Source: Bacteroides salyersiae WAL 10018 = DSM 18765 = JCM 12988 | GTDB taxonomy: Bacteria > Bacteroidota > Bacteroidia > Bacteroidales > Bacteroidaceae | Assembly (NCBI RefSeq): GCF_000381365.1 | Contig: NZ_KB905467.1 | Coordinates: forward strand, 1,051,268 to 1,115,267 | Direction of reading: 5' to 3' | DNA: 64,000 nt | Shown: one piece after another, positions 31,449 through 40,362 of the stretch | How positions within the stretch are numbered: position 1 is the first letter of the stretch | Layout: every line of letters starts with the position of its first letter | Notes under the pieces: model-generated | What the model was told of the DNA's origin: nothing | What the model saw: only the letters and a program-made list of their open reading frames with translations | Databases searched by the model: none | Made by a program: the position numbers and the translations under genes

Positions 31449-33989
31449 ATGAATAATCAATTCTCACAAAGAGTTTCCGACATTATCGTCTTTAGTAAAG
31501 AAGAAGCGAACCGTTTGAGAAGCAGGTATATAGGTCCTGAACATCTGCTATTGGGAATGCTTCGTGACGGTGAAGGGAAAGCTATCGAGATATTGTCCAA
31601 ACTCAAAACAAATCTGACCGACATAAAAAAGCAGATTGAAACAATACTGAAAGCGGATGCAGATGATTTTCTGTTGCCCGATGCGGAAGTGCCATTGTCT
31701 AACGGAGCGGCAAAGATACTTAAAATGTGTATTCTCGAAGCTCGTTTGATGAAGAGTAATGTAGCTGATACGGAGCACGTTTTGCTGGCTATCTTGAAAG
31801 ATCGTAATAATGTGGCTGCTTCTGTGCTTGAAGCTAACCAGGTAGATTATAAAAAAGTGTTTGAACAATTATCGTTACAACCGGATATTAATGCCGGTAT
31901 GGGATTTACCGAGGATGACGACGATGATGAAGAAATGGGGGCATCCCGTTCGGGGGATACTCGTGGTTCGGAAGAACGTCAGCAACAGGCACAGACTGCA
32001 TCCAGAAAGCCTGCCAATGATACTCCTGTGCTTGATAATTTTGGTACGGACATGACAAAAGCGGCAGAAGAAGGCCGTTTAGACCCGGTTGTAGGACGTG
32101 AACGGGAAATTGAACGTTTGGCGCAGATTTTGAGCCGGCGTAAAAAGAATAATCCAATATTGATTGGTGAACCGGGTGTCGGTAAATCAGCCATAGTAGA
32201 AGGTCTGGCACTTCGTATCATACAGAAGAAAGTGTCACGTATCTTGTTTGATAAGCGTGTGGTAGCATTGGATATGACATCGGTTGTTGCCGGCACTAAA
32301 TATCGTGGACAGTTTGAAGAGCGTATTCGTTCTATTCTCAATGAATTGCAGAAGAATCCGAATGTAATTCTGTTCATTGATGAAATACATACCATTGTGG
32401 GGGCCGGTTCTGCAGCGGGTTCCATGGATGCTGCCAATATGCTGAAACCGGCTCTTGCCCGTGGTGAGATTCAGTGTATAGGTGCCACTACTCTTGATGA
32501 ATATCGTAAGAATATAGAGAAAGACGGTGCGTTGGAGCGTCGTTTTCAGAAAGTTATGGTAGAGCCTACGACAGCCGAGGAAACACTTCAGATTCTTCGG
32601 AATATCAAGAGTAAATACGAAGATCATCATAACGTGAATTATACGGATGAAGCATTGGAGGCGTGTGTCAACTTGACAGACCGCTATATCACAGATCGTA
32701 ATTTTCCGGATAAAGCTATCGATGCTCTTGATGAAGCCGGTTCACGCGTACATCTTACTAATATAAGTGTTCCGAAAGAAATTGAGGAGCAAGAGAAACT
32801 GATTGAAGAAGCGAAGAGCAAGAAGAATGAGGCGGTGAAATCGCAGAATTTTGAACTTGCTGCCAGTTTCCGTGATAAGGAAAAGGAACTTACTGTCGAG
32901 CTTGACCGTATGAAGCAAGCATGGGAAGAACAATTGAAAGACAATAGGCAAACGGTTGATGCCGAAGAAATTGCAAATGTCGTTTCTATGATGTCCGGTA
33001 TTCCTGTACAGCGCATGGCACAGGCGGAAGGCATTAAGTTGGCCGGAATGAAAGAATCTCTTCAGTCTAAAGTGATTGCTCAGGATACTGCTATCGAAAA
33101 GTTAGTGAAAGCTATATTGCGTAGCCGCGTGGGACTGAAAGATCCTAATAAACCTATTGGAACCTTTATGTTTTTAGGTCCTACGGGTGTCGGTAAAACT
33201 CATTTGGCTAAAGAACTGGCAAAATACATGTTTGGTTCTTCGGATGCATTGATTCGTATCGATATGAGTGAATATATGGAGAAGTTTACCGTTTCCCGTC
33301 TTGTCGGAGCACCTCCGGGGTATGTAGGATATGAGGAAGGCGGGCAATTGACGGAAAAAGTACGTCGCAAACCATACTCCATTATCCTACTCGATGAGAT
33401 AGAGAAAGCACATCCTGATGTGTTTAACCTTTTGCTTCAAGTGATGGATGAGGGACGCTTAACTGACAGTTATGGCAGAATGGTCGACTTTAAAAATACG
33501 GTTATCATCATGACTTCGAATATCGGTACGCGTCAATTGAAAGACTTTGGTCGTGGAGTTGGTTTTGCTACTCAAAATCGATTGGATGACAAGGAGTTTT
33601 CTCGTAGTGTGATACAGAAAGCTTTAAACAAGTCTTTTGCTCCTGAATTTCTGAATCGTGTGGATGAGATTATCACTTTCGATCAGCTTTCTTTGGAGGC
33701 CATAACGCACATTATTGATATCGAGTTGAAAGGTTTGTACGATAGAATCGAATCTATTGGTTATAAGTTGGTTATTGAAGATGAAGCTAAACAATTTATT
33801 GCAACCAAAGGATATGATGTACAGTATGGAGCTCGTCCTTTAAAGCGTGCCATACAGACATATCTGGAAGACGGATTGTCAGAACTTATCATATCTTCCA
33901 AACTAACCGACGGAGATATGATAAGAGTGTCTCTGAATAAGGAGAAAGGTGAACTTGAAATGAAGAATGAAGCGAAAACTTCAGAATAA
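31449..33989 (+). CDS. clpC: ATP-dependent Clp protease ATP-binding subunit ClpC
   Basis: 846 aa Hsp100 unfoldase. Clp-N repeats (NNQFSQRVSDIIVFSKEEA; YIGPEHLLLGML; VADTEHVLLAIL), AAA-1 with Walker A GEPGVGKSA and Walker B VILFIDEIHT, a UVR-like coiled middle region (EKLIEEAKSKKNEAVKSQNF), and AAA-2 with GPTGVGKTH, IILLDEIEKAHPDVFN and FLNRVDEIITF. The middle domain is short, as in ClpC rather than ClpB. It delivers substrates to ClpP. An acidic insert (TEDDDDDEEMG) joins the N-domain to AAA-1. A single-gene transcript is suggested by the hairpin downstream. Confidence 0.95.
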   Translation: MNNQFSQRVSDIIVFSKEEANRLRSRYIGPEHLLLGMLRDGEGKAIEILSKLKTNLTDIKKQIETILKADADDFLLPDAEVPLSNGAAKILKMCILEARLMKSNVADTEHVLLAILKDRNNVAASVLEANQVDYKKVFEQLSLQPDINAGMGFTEDDDDDEEMGASRSGDTRGSEERQQQAQTASRKPANDTPVLDNFGTDMTKAAEEGRLDPVVGREREIERLAQILSRRKKNNPILIGEPGVGKSAIVEGLALRIIQKKVSRILFDKRVVALDMTSVVAGTKYRGQFEERIRSILNELQKNPNVILFIDEIHTIVGAGSAAGSMDAANMLKPALARGEIQCIGATTLDEYRKNIEKDGALERRFQKVMVEPTTAEETLQILRNIKSKYEDHHNVNYTDEALEACVNLTDRYITDRNFPDKAIDALDEAGSRVHLTNISVPKEIEEQEKLIEEAKSKKNEAVKSQNFELAASFRDKEKELTVELDRMKQAWEEQLKDNRQTVDAEEIANVVSMMSGIPVQRMAQAEGIKLAGMKESLQSKVIAQDTAIEKLVKAILRSRVGLKDPNKPIGTFMFLGPTGVGKTHLAKELAKYMFGSSDALIRIDMSEYMEKFTVSRLVGAPPGYVGYEEGGQLTEKVRRKPYSIILLDEIEKAHPDVFNLLLQVMDEGRLTDSYGRMVDFKNTVIIMTSNIGTRQLKDFGRGVGFATQNRLDDKEFSRSVIQKALNKSFAPEFLNRVDEIITFDQLSLEAITHIIDIELKGLYDRIESIGYKLVIEDEAKQFIATKGYDVQYGARPLKRAIQTYLEDGLSELIISSKLTDGDMIRVSLNKEKGELEMKNEAKTSE

Positions 33990-34007
33990 AATTCTTTATA
34001 ATGCGTC

Positions 34008-34041
34008 AAAATGTCAGATTCTCGGATCTGGCATTTTTTTT
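34008..34041 (+). terminator. Terminator after clpC
   Basis: AAATGTCAGAT pairs with ATCTGGCATTT around TCTCGG (one G-T pair), with eight Ts after it. Confidence 0.85.
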
Positions 34042-34109
34042 GTCCTTATGTTTCATGAAACATCATTGTACAATATATTAATCCGATAAATTAAAAAATA
34101 TACGTTATT

Positions 34110-36155
34110 ATGCAAAAAGGTAATATTGGGGTTACAACAGAGAACATTTTCCCTATCATTAAAAAGTTCTTGTATAGCGATCATGAGATTTTTCTTCGTG
34201 AATTGGTTTCTAACGCTGTCGATGCTACCCAGAAACTGAATACATTGGCTTCTATCAGCGAATTTAAAGGGGAATTGGGCGATCTTACCATTCATGTCTC
34301 TCTTGGTAAAGATACCATTACTATCTCCGACCGGGGTATCGGTTTGACTGCTGAGGAAATTGATAAATATATCAATCAGATAGCTTTTTCCGGTGCTAAT
34401 GATTTCTTGGAAAAGTATAAGAACGACGCAAATGCGATTATTGGGCATTTCGGACTTGGTTTCTATTCTGCTTTCATGGTTGCCAACAAGGTAGAGATTG
34501 TCACCAAGTCATATAAGGAAGGTTCACAAGCTGTGAAATGGACTTGTGACGGTAGTCCGGAATTCACTTTGGAAGATGTGGATAAAGCCGATCGCGGTAC
34601 GGATATTATTCTTTATATCGACGATGACGCCAAAGAATTCTTGGAGGAATCCAGAATATCTGAATTATTGAAGAAATATTGTAAATTCCTCCCGGTTCCT
34701 ATTGCATTCGGTAAAAAGAAAGAATGGAAAGACGGTAAGCAGGTGGAAACTTCTGAAGATAATATCATTAACGATACCACTCCATTGTGGACTCGTAAAC
34801 CGAGTGAACTTTCGGATGAAGATTACACGAAATTCTATAGAGAGCTATATCCGATGTCGGACGAACCTTTGTTCTGGATTCATCTGAATGTAGATTATCC
34901 ATTCCATTTGACGGGTATTCTTTATTTCCCGAAAGTGAAAAGTAATATTGAATTGAATAGAAATAAGATTCAGCTTTATAGCAATCAGGTGTATGTGACT
35001 GATTCTGTAGAGGGAATTGTACCTGATTTCTTAACGCTTCTGCATGGCGTAATTGATTCTCCGGATATCCCGTTGAATGTTTCGCGTTCTTATCTGCAGA
35101 GTGATTCAAATGTGAAGAAGATTTCCACTTATATCACCAAGAAGGTCTCCGATCGTTTGCAATCCATCTTTAAGAACGATCGTCCTCAGTTTGAGGAAAA
35201 GTGGAATGATTTGAAAATATTTATCAATTATGGAATGTTGACGCAGGAGGATTTCTATGAAAAAGCGTCAAAATTTGCCCTTTTCACCGATACGGATGGT
35301 AAGCATTATACCTATGAAGAGTATCAGATGCTGATTAAAGATAATCAGACAGATAAAGATGGAAATTTGATTTATTTGTACGCTAACAATAAAGACGAAC
35401 AGTTTAGCTATATCGAAGCTGCTAAAAATAAGGGATACAATGTATTGCTTATGGATGGTCAATTGGATGTCGCTATGGTGAGCATGCTTGAACAGAAATT
35501 CGAGAAATCTCGTTTTACTCGTGTGGATAGTGATGTAGTCGACAATCTTATTGTGAAAGAAGACAAGAAGGGTGACGCATTGGAAGCTAATAAACAGGAA
35601 GCCCTGTCAGCCGTGTTCAAGAGCCAGCTACCTAAAGTGGATAAGACTGAATTTAATGTAATGACGCAGGCTTTGGGCGAAAATTCCGCTCCTGTGATGA
35701 TCACTCAAAGCGAGTATATGCGTCGTATGAAAGAGATGGCTAATATACAGGCCGGTATGAGTTTCTATGGCGAAATGCCTGATATGTTTAATCTGGTATT
35801 GAATTCAGACCATAAACTGATTAAACAGGTATTGAGTGAAGAAGAAATAGCTTGTGCTGCTGACATTGTACCTTTACAGTTGTCTATTGATGATGCTACC
35901 AAGCAGCGTGATGCGTTGCAAAAGAAGCAAGAAGGTAAAAAAGAAGAAGATATCCCTACTTCTGAAAAAGACGAGCTGAAAGATGTGAATAAGAAATTGG
36001 ATGAACTGAAGATCAAAAAAGAAGCTGTTTTTGCCGGATATGCAAGTAAAAATAAGGTAGTGCGTCAGTTGATAGATTTGGCTTTGTTGCAAAATAACAT
36101 GTTGAAAGGTGAAGCTTTGAACAATTTCGTGAAAAGAAGCATAGAGCTTATTTGA
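34110..36155 (+). CDS. htpG: Molecular chaperone HtpG (Hsp90)
   Basis: 681 aa. The N-terminal ATPase domain has FLRELVSNAVDATQKLN, DRGIGLT and GHFGLGFYSAFMVA (GHKL motifs). The middle domain has the client and catalytic-arginine region (GILYFPKVKSNIELNRNKIQ; LNVSRSYLQSD). The C-terminal dimerisation region carries a lysine/glutamate-rich coiled insert (DALQKKQEGKKEEDIPTSEK), which is unlike E. coli HtpG and fits the longer Bacteroidetes form. No MEEVD tail is present, as usual for bacteria. Confidence 0.96.
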   Translation: MQKGNIGVTTENIFPIIKKFLYSDHEIFLRELVSNAVDATQKLNTLASISEFKGELGDLTIHVSLGKDTITISDRGIGLTAEEIDKYINQIAFSGANDFLEKYKNDANAIIGHFGLGFYSAFMVANKVEIVTKSYKEGSQAVKWTCDGSPEFTLEDVDKADRGTDIILYIDDDAKEFLEESRISELLKKYCKFLPVPIAFGKKKEWKDGKQVETSEDNIINDTTPLWTRKPSELSDEDYTKFYRELYPMSDEPLFWIHLNVDYPFHLTGILYFPKVKSNIELNRNKIQLYSNQVYVTDSVEGIVPDFLTLLHGVIDSPDIPLNVSRSYLQSDSNVKKISTYITKKVSDRLQSIFKNDRPQFEEKWNDLKIFINYGMLTQEDFYEKASKFALFTDTDGKHYTYEEYQMLIKDNQTDKDGNLIYLYANNKDEQFSYIEAAKNKGYNVLLMDGQLDVAMVSMLEQKFEKSRFTRVDSDVVDNLIVKEDKKGDALEANKQEALSAVFKSQLPKVDKTEFNVMTQALGENSAPVMITQSEYMRRMKEMANIQAGMSFYGEMPDMFNLVLNSDHKLIKQVLSEEEIACAADIVPLQLSIDDATKQRDALQKKQEGKKEEDIPTSEKDELKDVNKKLDELKIKKEAVFAGYASKNKVVRQLIDLALLQNNMLKGEALNNFVKRSIELI

Positions 36156-36186
36156 TTCGCCCCTTTATAATTCGTAAATAAATCCA

Positions 36187-36229
36187 GAAGAGCATTGCGC
36201 GCTGAAAAGCGTGGCAATGCTCTTTTTTA
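36187..36229 (+). terminator. Terminator after htpG
   Basis: AAGAGCATTG pairs with CAATGCTCTT, followed by TTTTTT; the inner stem GCGC/GCGT is imperfect. Confidence 0.85.
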
Positions 36230-36273
36230 TTCTAAATCTTTTAGGGAATGCCGATTAATTCGAAACTATTGCA

Positions 36274-36281
36274 TATATTTG
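36274..36281 (+). promoter_or_regulatory. -7 box of the patatin gene
   Basis: TATATTTG, 41 bases before the start at 36323. The -33 element is not clear. Confidence 0.5.
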
Positions 36282-36322
36282 AAGGATAAATAATAAAACA
36301 AATAATAGTTTCATTCGAGATT

Positions 36323-38620
36323 ATGAGAAAAGCTTTAGTGCTTATTACTTTTTTGCTGTTGTTGCCCATGTGGGTACAGGCCCAGAAAGTGGGGCTTGTG
36401 CTGAGTGGCGGTGGAGCTAAAGGGCTGACGCACATTGGCATAATTCGCGCTCTTGAAGAGAATAACATTCCTATCGATTATATAACAGGTACTTCTATGG
36501 GAGCTATTGTCGGGTCGTTGTATGCTATGGGGTACTCACCGGACGATATGGAGGCTTTGTTGAAGTCAGAAGATTTTAAGCGTTGGTATTCCGGAGAGGT
36601 AGAAGAGGAATATATGTATTATTTCAAAAAAAACTTGCCAACCCCGGAATTTCTAAATATCCGCCTTTCTTTTCGTGATTCATTGAAGATTAAGCCGCAG
36701 TTTTTGCCGTCAAGCGTGGTAGATCCTGTGCAGATGAATCTTGTCTTCATTGATCTGTACGCCCGGGCTACAGCTGCTTGCGGAGGGGATTTTGATAAAC
36801 TGTTTATTCCGTTTCGTTGTGTGGCTTCCGATGTGTACAACAAGAAACAGCTTGTAATGAAGAGAGGCGATTTGGGTGATGCGGTTCGTGCTTCCATGAG
36901 TTTTCCATTTATGTTTAAGCCTATTGAGATAGATAGTGTGTTAGCGTATGACGGTGGGATTTATAATAATTTTCCGACGGATGTGATGCGTGATGATTTT
37001 CATCCGGATATTATCATCGGTAGTGTAGTTGCCACCAATCCTACAAAACCCAAAGAAAACGATCTGATGAGTCAGATCGAGAATATGGTCATGCAGAAAA
37101 CCGATTATTCCATTCCGGATTCGGAAGGCATTGTGATGACTTTTAAGTACGATGATGTCAATCTGATGGACTTTCAGAGAATTAATGAGCTACATGATAT
37201 TGGGTACAACCGTACGATGAGTATGATGGATTCTATCAAAAGCCGTATCCATCGAAGGGTAAATTTGGATAATATACGTTTGAGAAGGCTCGTATACAAA
37301 AGTAATTACCCGGAACTCCGGTTTAAAAATATACTGATTGAAGGAGCTAATACCCAGCAACAGGCCTATATTAAGAAAGAATTTCATGCTTCGGATGATA
37401 AGGAATTTACTTACGAAGATGTGAAACGTGGTTATTTTCGATTACTTTCGGGAAATATGATTTCCGAGATCATTCCTCATGCGGTTTTTAATCCGGAGGA
37501 TGATACGTATGATCTTCATTTGAAGGTTAAATTGGAGGATAATATTTCCGTCCGTATCGGTGGCAACGTTTCTACCACGAGTTCTAATCAGATTTATCTG
37601 GGGCTTAGCTATCAGAACTTGAATTATAATGCAAAAGAGTTCACTTTTGACGGGCAACTCGGTAAAATTTATAATAATGTGCAGTTGATGGGGAAGATAG
37701 ACTTTGCTACCAGTATTCCGACCTCTTATCGTTTAATAACTTCTATCAGTACATTCGATTATTTTAAGAAAGAGAAACTGTTTTCTCGAAATGATAAACC
37801 GGCGTTTAATCAGAAAGATGAACGTTTTGTGAAATTAAAAGTGGGATTGCCTTTTCTTTCAAATAAGAGGGCGGAATTCGGTGTAGGTGCAGCAAAAATA
37901 CAAGATCGTTATTTTCAGAAAAACGTGATTGATTTTGATAAGGATAAATACGATAAAAGCACTTATAGTCTATTTGGTGGTTCAATCAGTTTTAATGGAA
38001 GTACGTTGAATTCGCGGCAATTTTCCACTCAAGGAGCTCATGAAGAGTTGGTTGCCCAGATATTTACCGGGAAAGAGTGTTTTTATCCGGGAGAAAGTTC
38101 AGATAATAAGAAGGCGAGTGAGGAACGGCATTCTTGGCTACAATTGTCGTATATGAAAGAGAAGTATCATAGAATGGCCGAGCATTGGACACTTGGGTGG
38201 TATTTGAAAGCACTGTATTCTTCGAGGAACTTTTCGGAAAACTACACGGCCACTATGATGCAGGCTGGGGAATTTGCACCTACGGCACACGGACAACTGA
38301 TGTACAACGAAGCGTTTCGTGCCAATCAGTTTGTGGGAGTCGGTGTACGGCCCATTTACCGTTTTAATCAAATGTTTCATGTACGTGGGGAATTTTATGG
38401 CTTTATGCCTATTTTTCCAATTGAAAGAAATTCTATTAATAAGGCATATTACGGAAAGGCTTTTTCACGTTTTGAATATTTGGGAGAAGTATCGGTTGTT
38501 TGTCAGTTGCCGTTCGGGGCGATTTCTGCTTATGTAAATCATTATAGTTCACCGAAAAGAGAGTGGAATGTGGGATTGACGCTTGGTTGGCAGCTCTTCA
38601 ATTATCGCTTCTTTGAATAA
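36323..38620 (+). CDS. Patatin-like phospholipase with predicted outer-membrane domain
   Basis: 765 aa. Signal peptide (1-20). Patatin domain (about 22-300) with the oxyanion loop GGGAKG (29-34), nucleophile GTSMG (Ser58) and the catalytic aspartate in DGG (Asp210). A POTRA-like segment follows at about 330-410 (LRFKNILIEGANTQQQAYIK), then about 350 residues of alternating strands ending in aromatic F (LGWQLFNYRFFE), as in a BamA-type beta-barrel. The order patatin-POTRA-barrel resembles type Vd autotransporters (PlpD, FplA), so the lipase may sit on the cell surface or face the periplasm. Lipid substrate unknown. Confidence 0.88.
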   Translation: MRKALVLITFLLLLPMWVQAQKVGLVLSGGGAKGLTHIGIIRALEENNIPIDYITGTSMGAIVGSLYAMGYSPDDMEALLKSEDFKRWYSGEVEEEYMYYFKKNLPTPEFLNIRLSFRDSLKIKPQFLPSSVVDPVQMNLVFIDLYARATAACGGDFDKLFIPFRCVASDVYNKKQLVMKRGDLGDAVRASMSFPFMFKPIEIDSVLAYDGGIYNNFPTDVMRDDFHPDIIIGSVVATNPTKPKENDLMSQIENMVMQKTDYSIPDSEGIVMTFKYDDVNLMDFQRINELHDIGYNRTMSMMDSIKSRIHRRVNLDNIRLRRLVYKSNYPELRFKNILIEGANTQQQAYIKKEFHASDDKEFTYEDVKRGYFRLLSGNMISEIIPHAVFNPEDDTYDLHLKVKLEDNISVRIGGNVSTTSSNQIYLGLSYQNLNYNAKEFTFDGQLGKIYNNVQLMGKIDFATSIPTSYRLITSISTFDYFKKEKLFSRNDKPAFNQKDERFVKLKVGLPFLSNKRAEFGVGAAKIQDRYFQKNVIDFDKDKYDKSTYSLFGGSISFNGSTLNSRQFSTQGAHEELVAQIFTGKECFYPGESSDNKKASEERHSWLQLSYMKEKYHRMAEHWTLGWYLKALYSSRNFSENYTATMMQAGEFAPTAHGQLMYNEAFRANQFVGVGVRPIYRFNQMFHVRGEFYGFMPIFPIERNSINKAYYGKAFSRFEYLGEVSVVCQLPFGAISAYVNHYSSPKREWNVGLTLGWQLFNYRFFE

Positions 38621-38648
38621 TTTTCAAGAAAAAAAGAGGGTTAAACGC

Positions 38649-38678
38649 TTGCTACTTTCAAAAAAGTACGTATCTTTG
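38649..38678 (+). promoter_or_regulatory. Promoter of tRNA-Arg
   Basis: TTG (38649-38651), a 19-bp spacer and TATCTTTG (38671-38678), 21 bases before the tRNA. Spacing and sequence match the Bacteroidetes consensus. Confidence 0.8.
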
Positions 38679-38699
38679 CACCCGTTAAACAAAAAAGAA

Positions 38700-38773
38700 G
38701 GTCGCGTAGCTCAACTGAATAGAGTAGCTGACTACGGATCAGCCGGTTACAGGTTTGAATCCTGTCGCGATCA
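38700..38773 (+). tRNA. tRNA-Arg, anticodon ACG
   Basis: The cloverleaf is complete. The acceptor stem GGTCGCG pairs with CGCGATC (one G-T pair). The anticodon stem GCTGA/TCAGC holds the loop CTACGGA, so the anticodon is ACG. The T stem ACAGG/CCTGT closes a TTTGAAT loop. CCA is not encoded. The anticodon A34 is normally edited to inosine and reads CGU, CGC and CGA. It has its own promoter and a hairpin terminator. Confidence 0.95.
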
Positions 38774-38776
38774 CAA

Positions 38777-38810
38777 AGTCCTCTGCAATTTATTGTGGGG
38801 GATTTTTGTT
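38777..38810 (+). terminator. Terminator after tRNA-Arg
   Basis: AGTCCTCTGCAA pairs with TTGTGGGGGATT through several G-T pairs around a short loop, followed by TTTGTTTTT. Confidence 0.65.
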
Positions 38811-38905
38811 TTTCTCGCCTTTTGTGTTATTTTTGAACTTTATTTGGGATCATTTCTTTTTGTAACTAATGTAATGGCGCATAGTAAAAACCGTAATCTG
38901 TATTA

Positions 38906-39316
38906 ATGGAAATAGTTTTCAAAACCTCTGTAAGAATCAGGTATGTACTTTGGCTGCTGTATGCTCTTCTTTTAGGAATAGGAGTTTTTCTTGTTTATAA
39001 GGATGGGAATTATGGAGCCGTTTTGACATTGGTGTGGATGCTTCCGCTTTATTATTGGAATCAGATACAATACAGGCTTTCTGATACTTCGCTGACAATA
39101 AAACAAGGGGGAATTGGATGGCATTCGAATACGATTCCATGGAGTGCTGTCACTAATGTATCCACTGTAAGAAAAGGATTTAGGATAGACTATGTTAAGT
39201 CTGATGGTAAAAAAGGATTTTATATCGTTCGTGAAAACTATATCGATGATGCCGGAGAGATGCGGAAGTTGATAGAAAAGCAAGTTTGTTTGAATGGAAA
39301 AGTAGAAGAATCATGA
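38906..39316 (+). CDS. Membrane protein with PH-like domain
   Basis: 136 aa. Two membrane helices at about 10-55 (YVLWLLYALLLGIGVFLVY; YGAVLTLVWMLPLYYW) are followed by a beta-rich domain (YRLSDTSLTIKQGGIGWHSN, IPWSAVTNVSTVRKG) of the bacterial PH type, in which L-IPW-I--V marks the start. Such proteins are common and of unknown function. It is a single gene, with tRNA-Arg upstream and a shared terminator downstream. Confidence 0.75.
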   Translation: MEIVFKTSVRIRYVLWLLYALLLGIGVFLVYKDGNYGAVLTLVWMLPLYYWNQIQYRLSDTSLTIKQGGIGWHSNTIPWSAVTNVSTVRKGFRIDYVKSDGKKGFYIVRENYIDDAGEMRKLIEKQVCLNGKVEES

Positions 39317-39361
39317 AAAAACTGCCGAATCAATCAAGGCTATTGATGCGGCAGTTTTTTT
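39316..39361. terminator. Bidirectional terminator
   Basis: AAAAACTGCCG pairs with CGGCAGTTTTT, between the convergent PH-like gene and dapA. An inner pair AATCAA/TTGAT extends the stem. Confidence 0.85.
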
Positions 39362-39365
39362 AAGC

Positions 39366-40259
39366 TTAGCATTTGATATTTAATTCATTCAGCACTTTAC
39401 GAATTGCTTCAAAAGTCGTGATTCTTGTGGGGACAAGTGGTAACCGCAATTTGTTTTCAATCATTCCCATTGCATTCAGCATTGATTTTACTCCTGCCGG
39501 ATTGCCATCCACAAACAACAGGTTGAATAATTCGGTAAATTTATGATGAATAGTGAGGGCATTTGCAAAATCTCCTTGAAGAGCCAAACGGGTCATGCGA
39601 CTAAATTCGCGTGGAAATGCGTTTCCTATGACCGATATGACACCAACGGCACCCAAAGTGATCAATGGGAAGGTAATACCATCATCGCCCGAAATAACGT
39701 CAAAATTAGCGGGTTTGTTTTTGATGATGTCGTCCATTTGCGAAATGTTTCCGGATGCTTCTTTGATGGCGATTACATTTTTGAAATCACGGGCGATACG
39801 CAAGGTTGTCTCTGCTGTCATATTGACCCCTGTACGTCCCGGAACATTATACAATACGATGGGTAATTCGGTGGCTTCGGCAATAGCCTTGTAATGTTGA
39901 TAAATACCTTCTTGTGATGGTTTATTGTAATAAGGAACTACTGATAAGATCGCATCGACTCCGGTGAAATCATCGTTTTTCAGCGTTTTGACGATGGCAC
40001 GGGTGTTGTTTCCGCCCACTCCCAGCAGAATGGGTATTCTTCCGTTGACACGATCGATAACCATCTTCTGGATTTTCTTTTTTTCATCTTCTGTCAGTGT
40101 AGGAGTTTCGGCCGTAGTACCCAGCACACACAGAAAATCTGCATTATTCTGCAGCAGGTAGTCTACCATTCGCATTAATGCATCGTAATCAACGCTCTCA
40201 TCTTCTTTGAAAGGAGTAATCAGTGCTACCCCCATTCCTTTCAATTTCGTTTGTATCAT
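39366..40259 (-). CDS. dapA: 4-hydroxy-tetrahydrodipicolinate synthase
   Basis: 297 aa TIM-barrel lyase that condenses pyruvate with aspartate semialdehyde in the diaminopimelate/lysine pathway. It shows GVALITPFKEDESVDYDAL, GTTAETPTL, the tyrosine motif YYNKPSQEG, LYNVPGRTG and the Schiff-base lysine in IAIKEASGN. Normal length. A TACTTTTG box lies on the minus strand at 40301-40294. It probably forms a single-gene unit, or reads through with ligA, which lies 104 bases upstream. Confidence 0.96.
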   Translation of the reverse strand: MIQTKLKGMGVALITPFKEDESVDYDALMRMVDYLLQNNADFLCVLGTTAETPTLTEDEKKKIQKMVIDRVNGRIPILLGVGGNNTRAIVKTLKNDDFTGVDAILSVVPYYNKPSQEGIYQHYKAIAEATELPIVLYNVPGRTGVNMTAETTLRIARDFKNVIAIKEASGNISQMDDIIKNKPANFDVISGDDGITFPLITLGAVGVISVIGNAFPREFSRMTRLALQGDFANALTIHHKFTELFNLLFVDGNPAGVKSMLNAMGMIENKLRLPLVPTRITTFEAIRKVLNELNIKC

Positions 40260-40362
40260 GAGTATTAATAATAATCTCTAAATATTTTGGACGCAAAAGT
40301 ACTAATATTTTCTATTTTCCCGGCAAAAATAATATATAAAATAAGATTCTTGCAGAAAAATG

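Noticed and set aside
31979..33034. Several open frames opposite clpC
   Set aside because: All are within conserved ClpC domains and lack support of their own.
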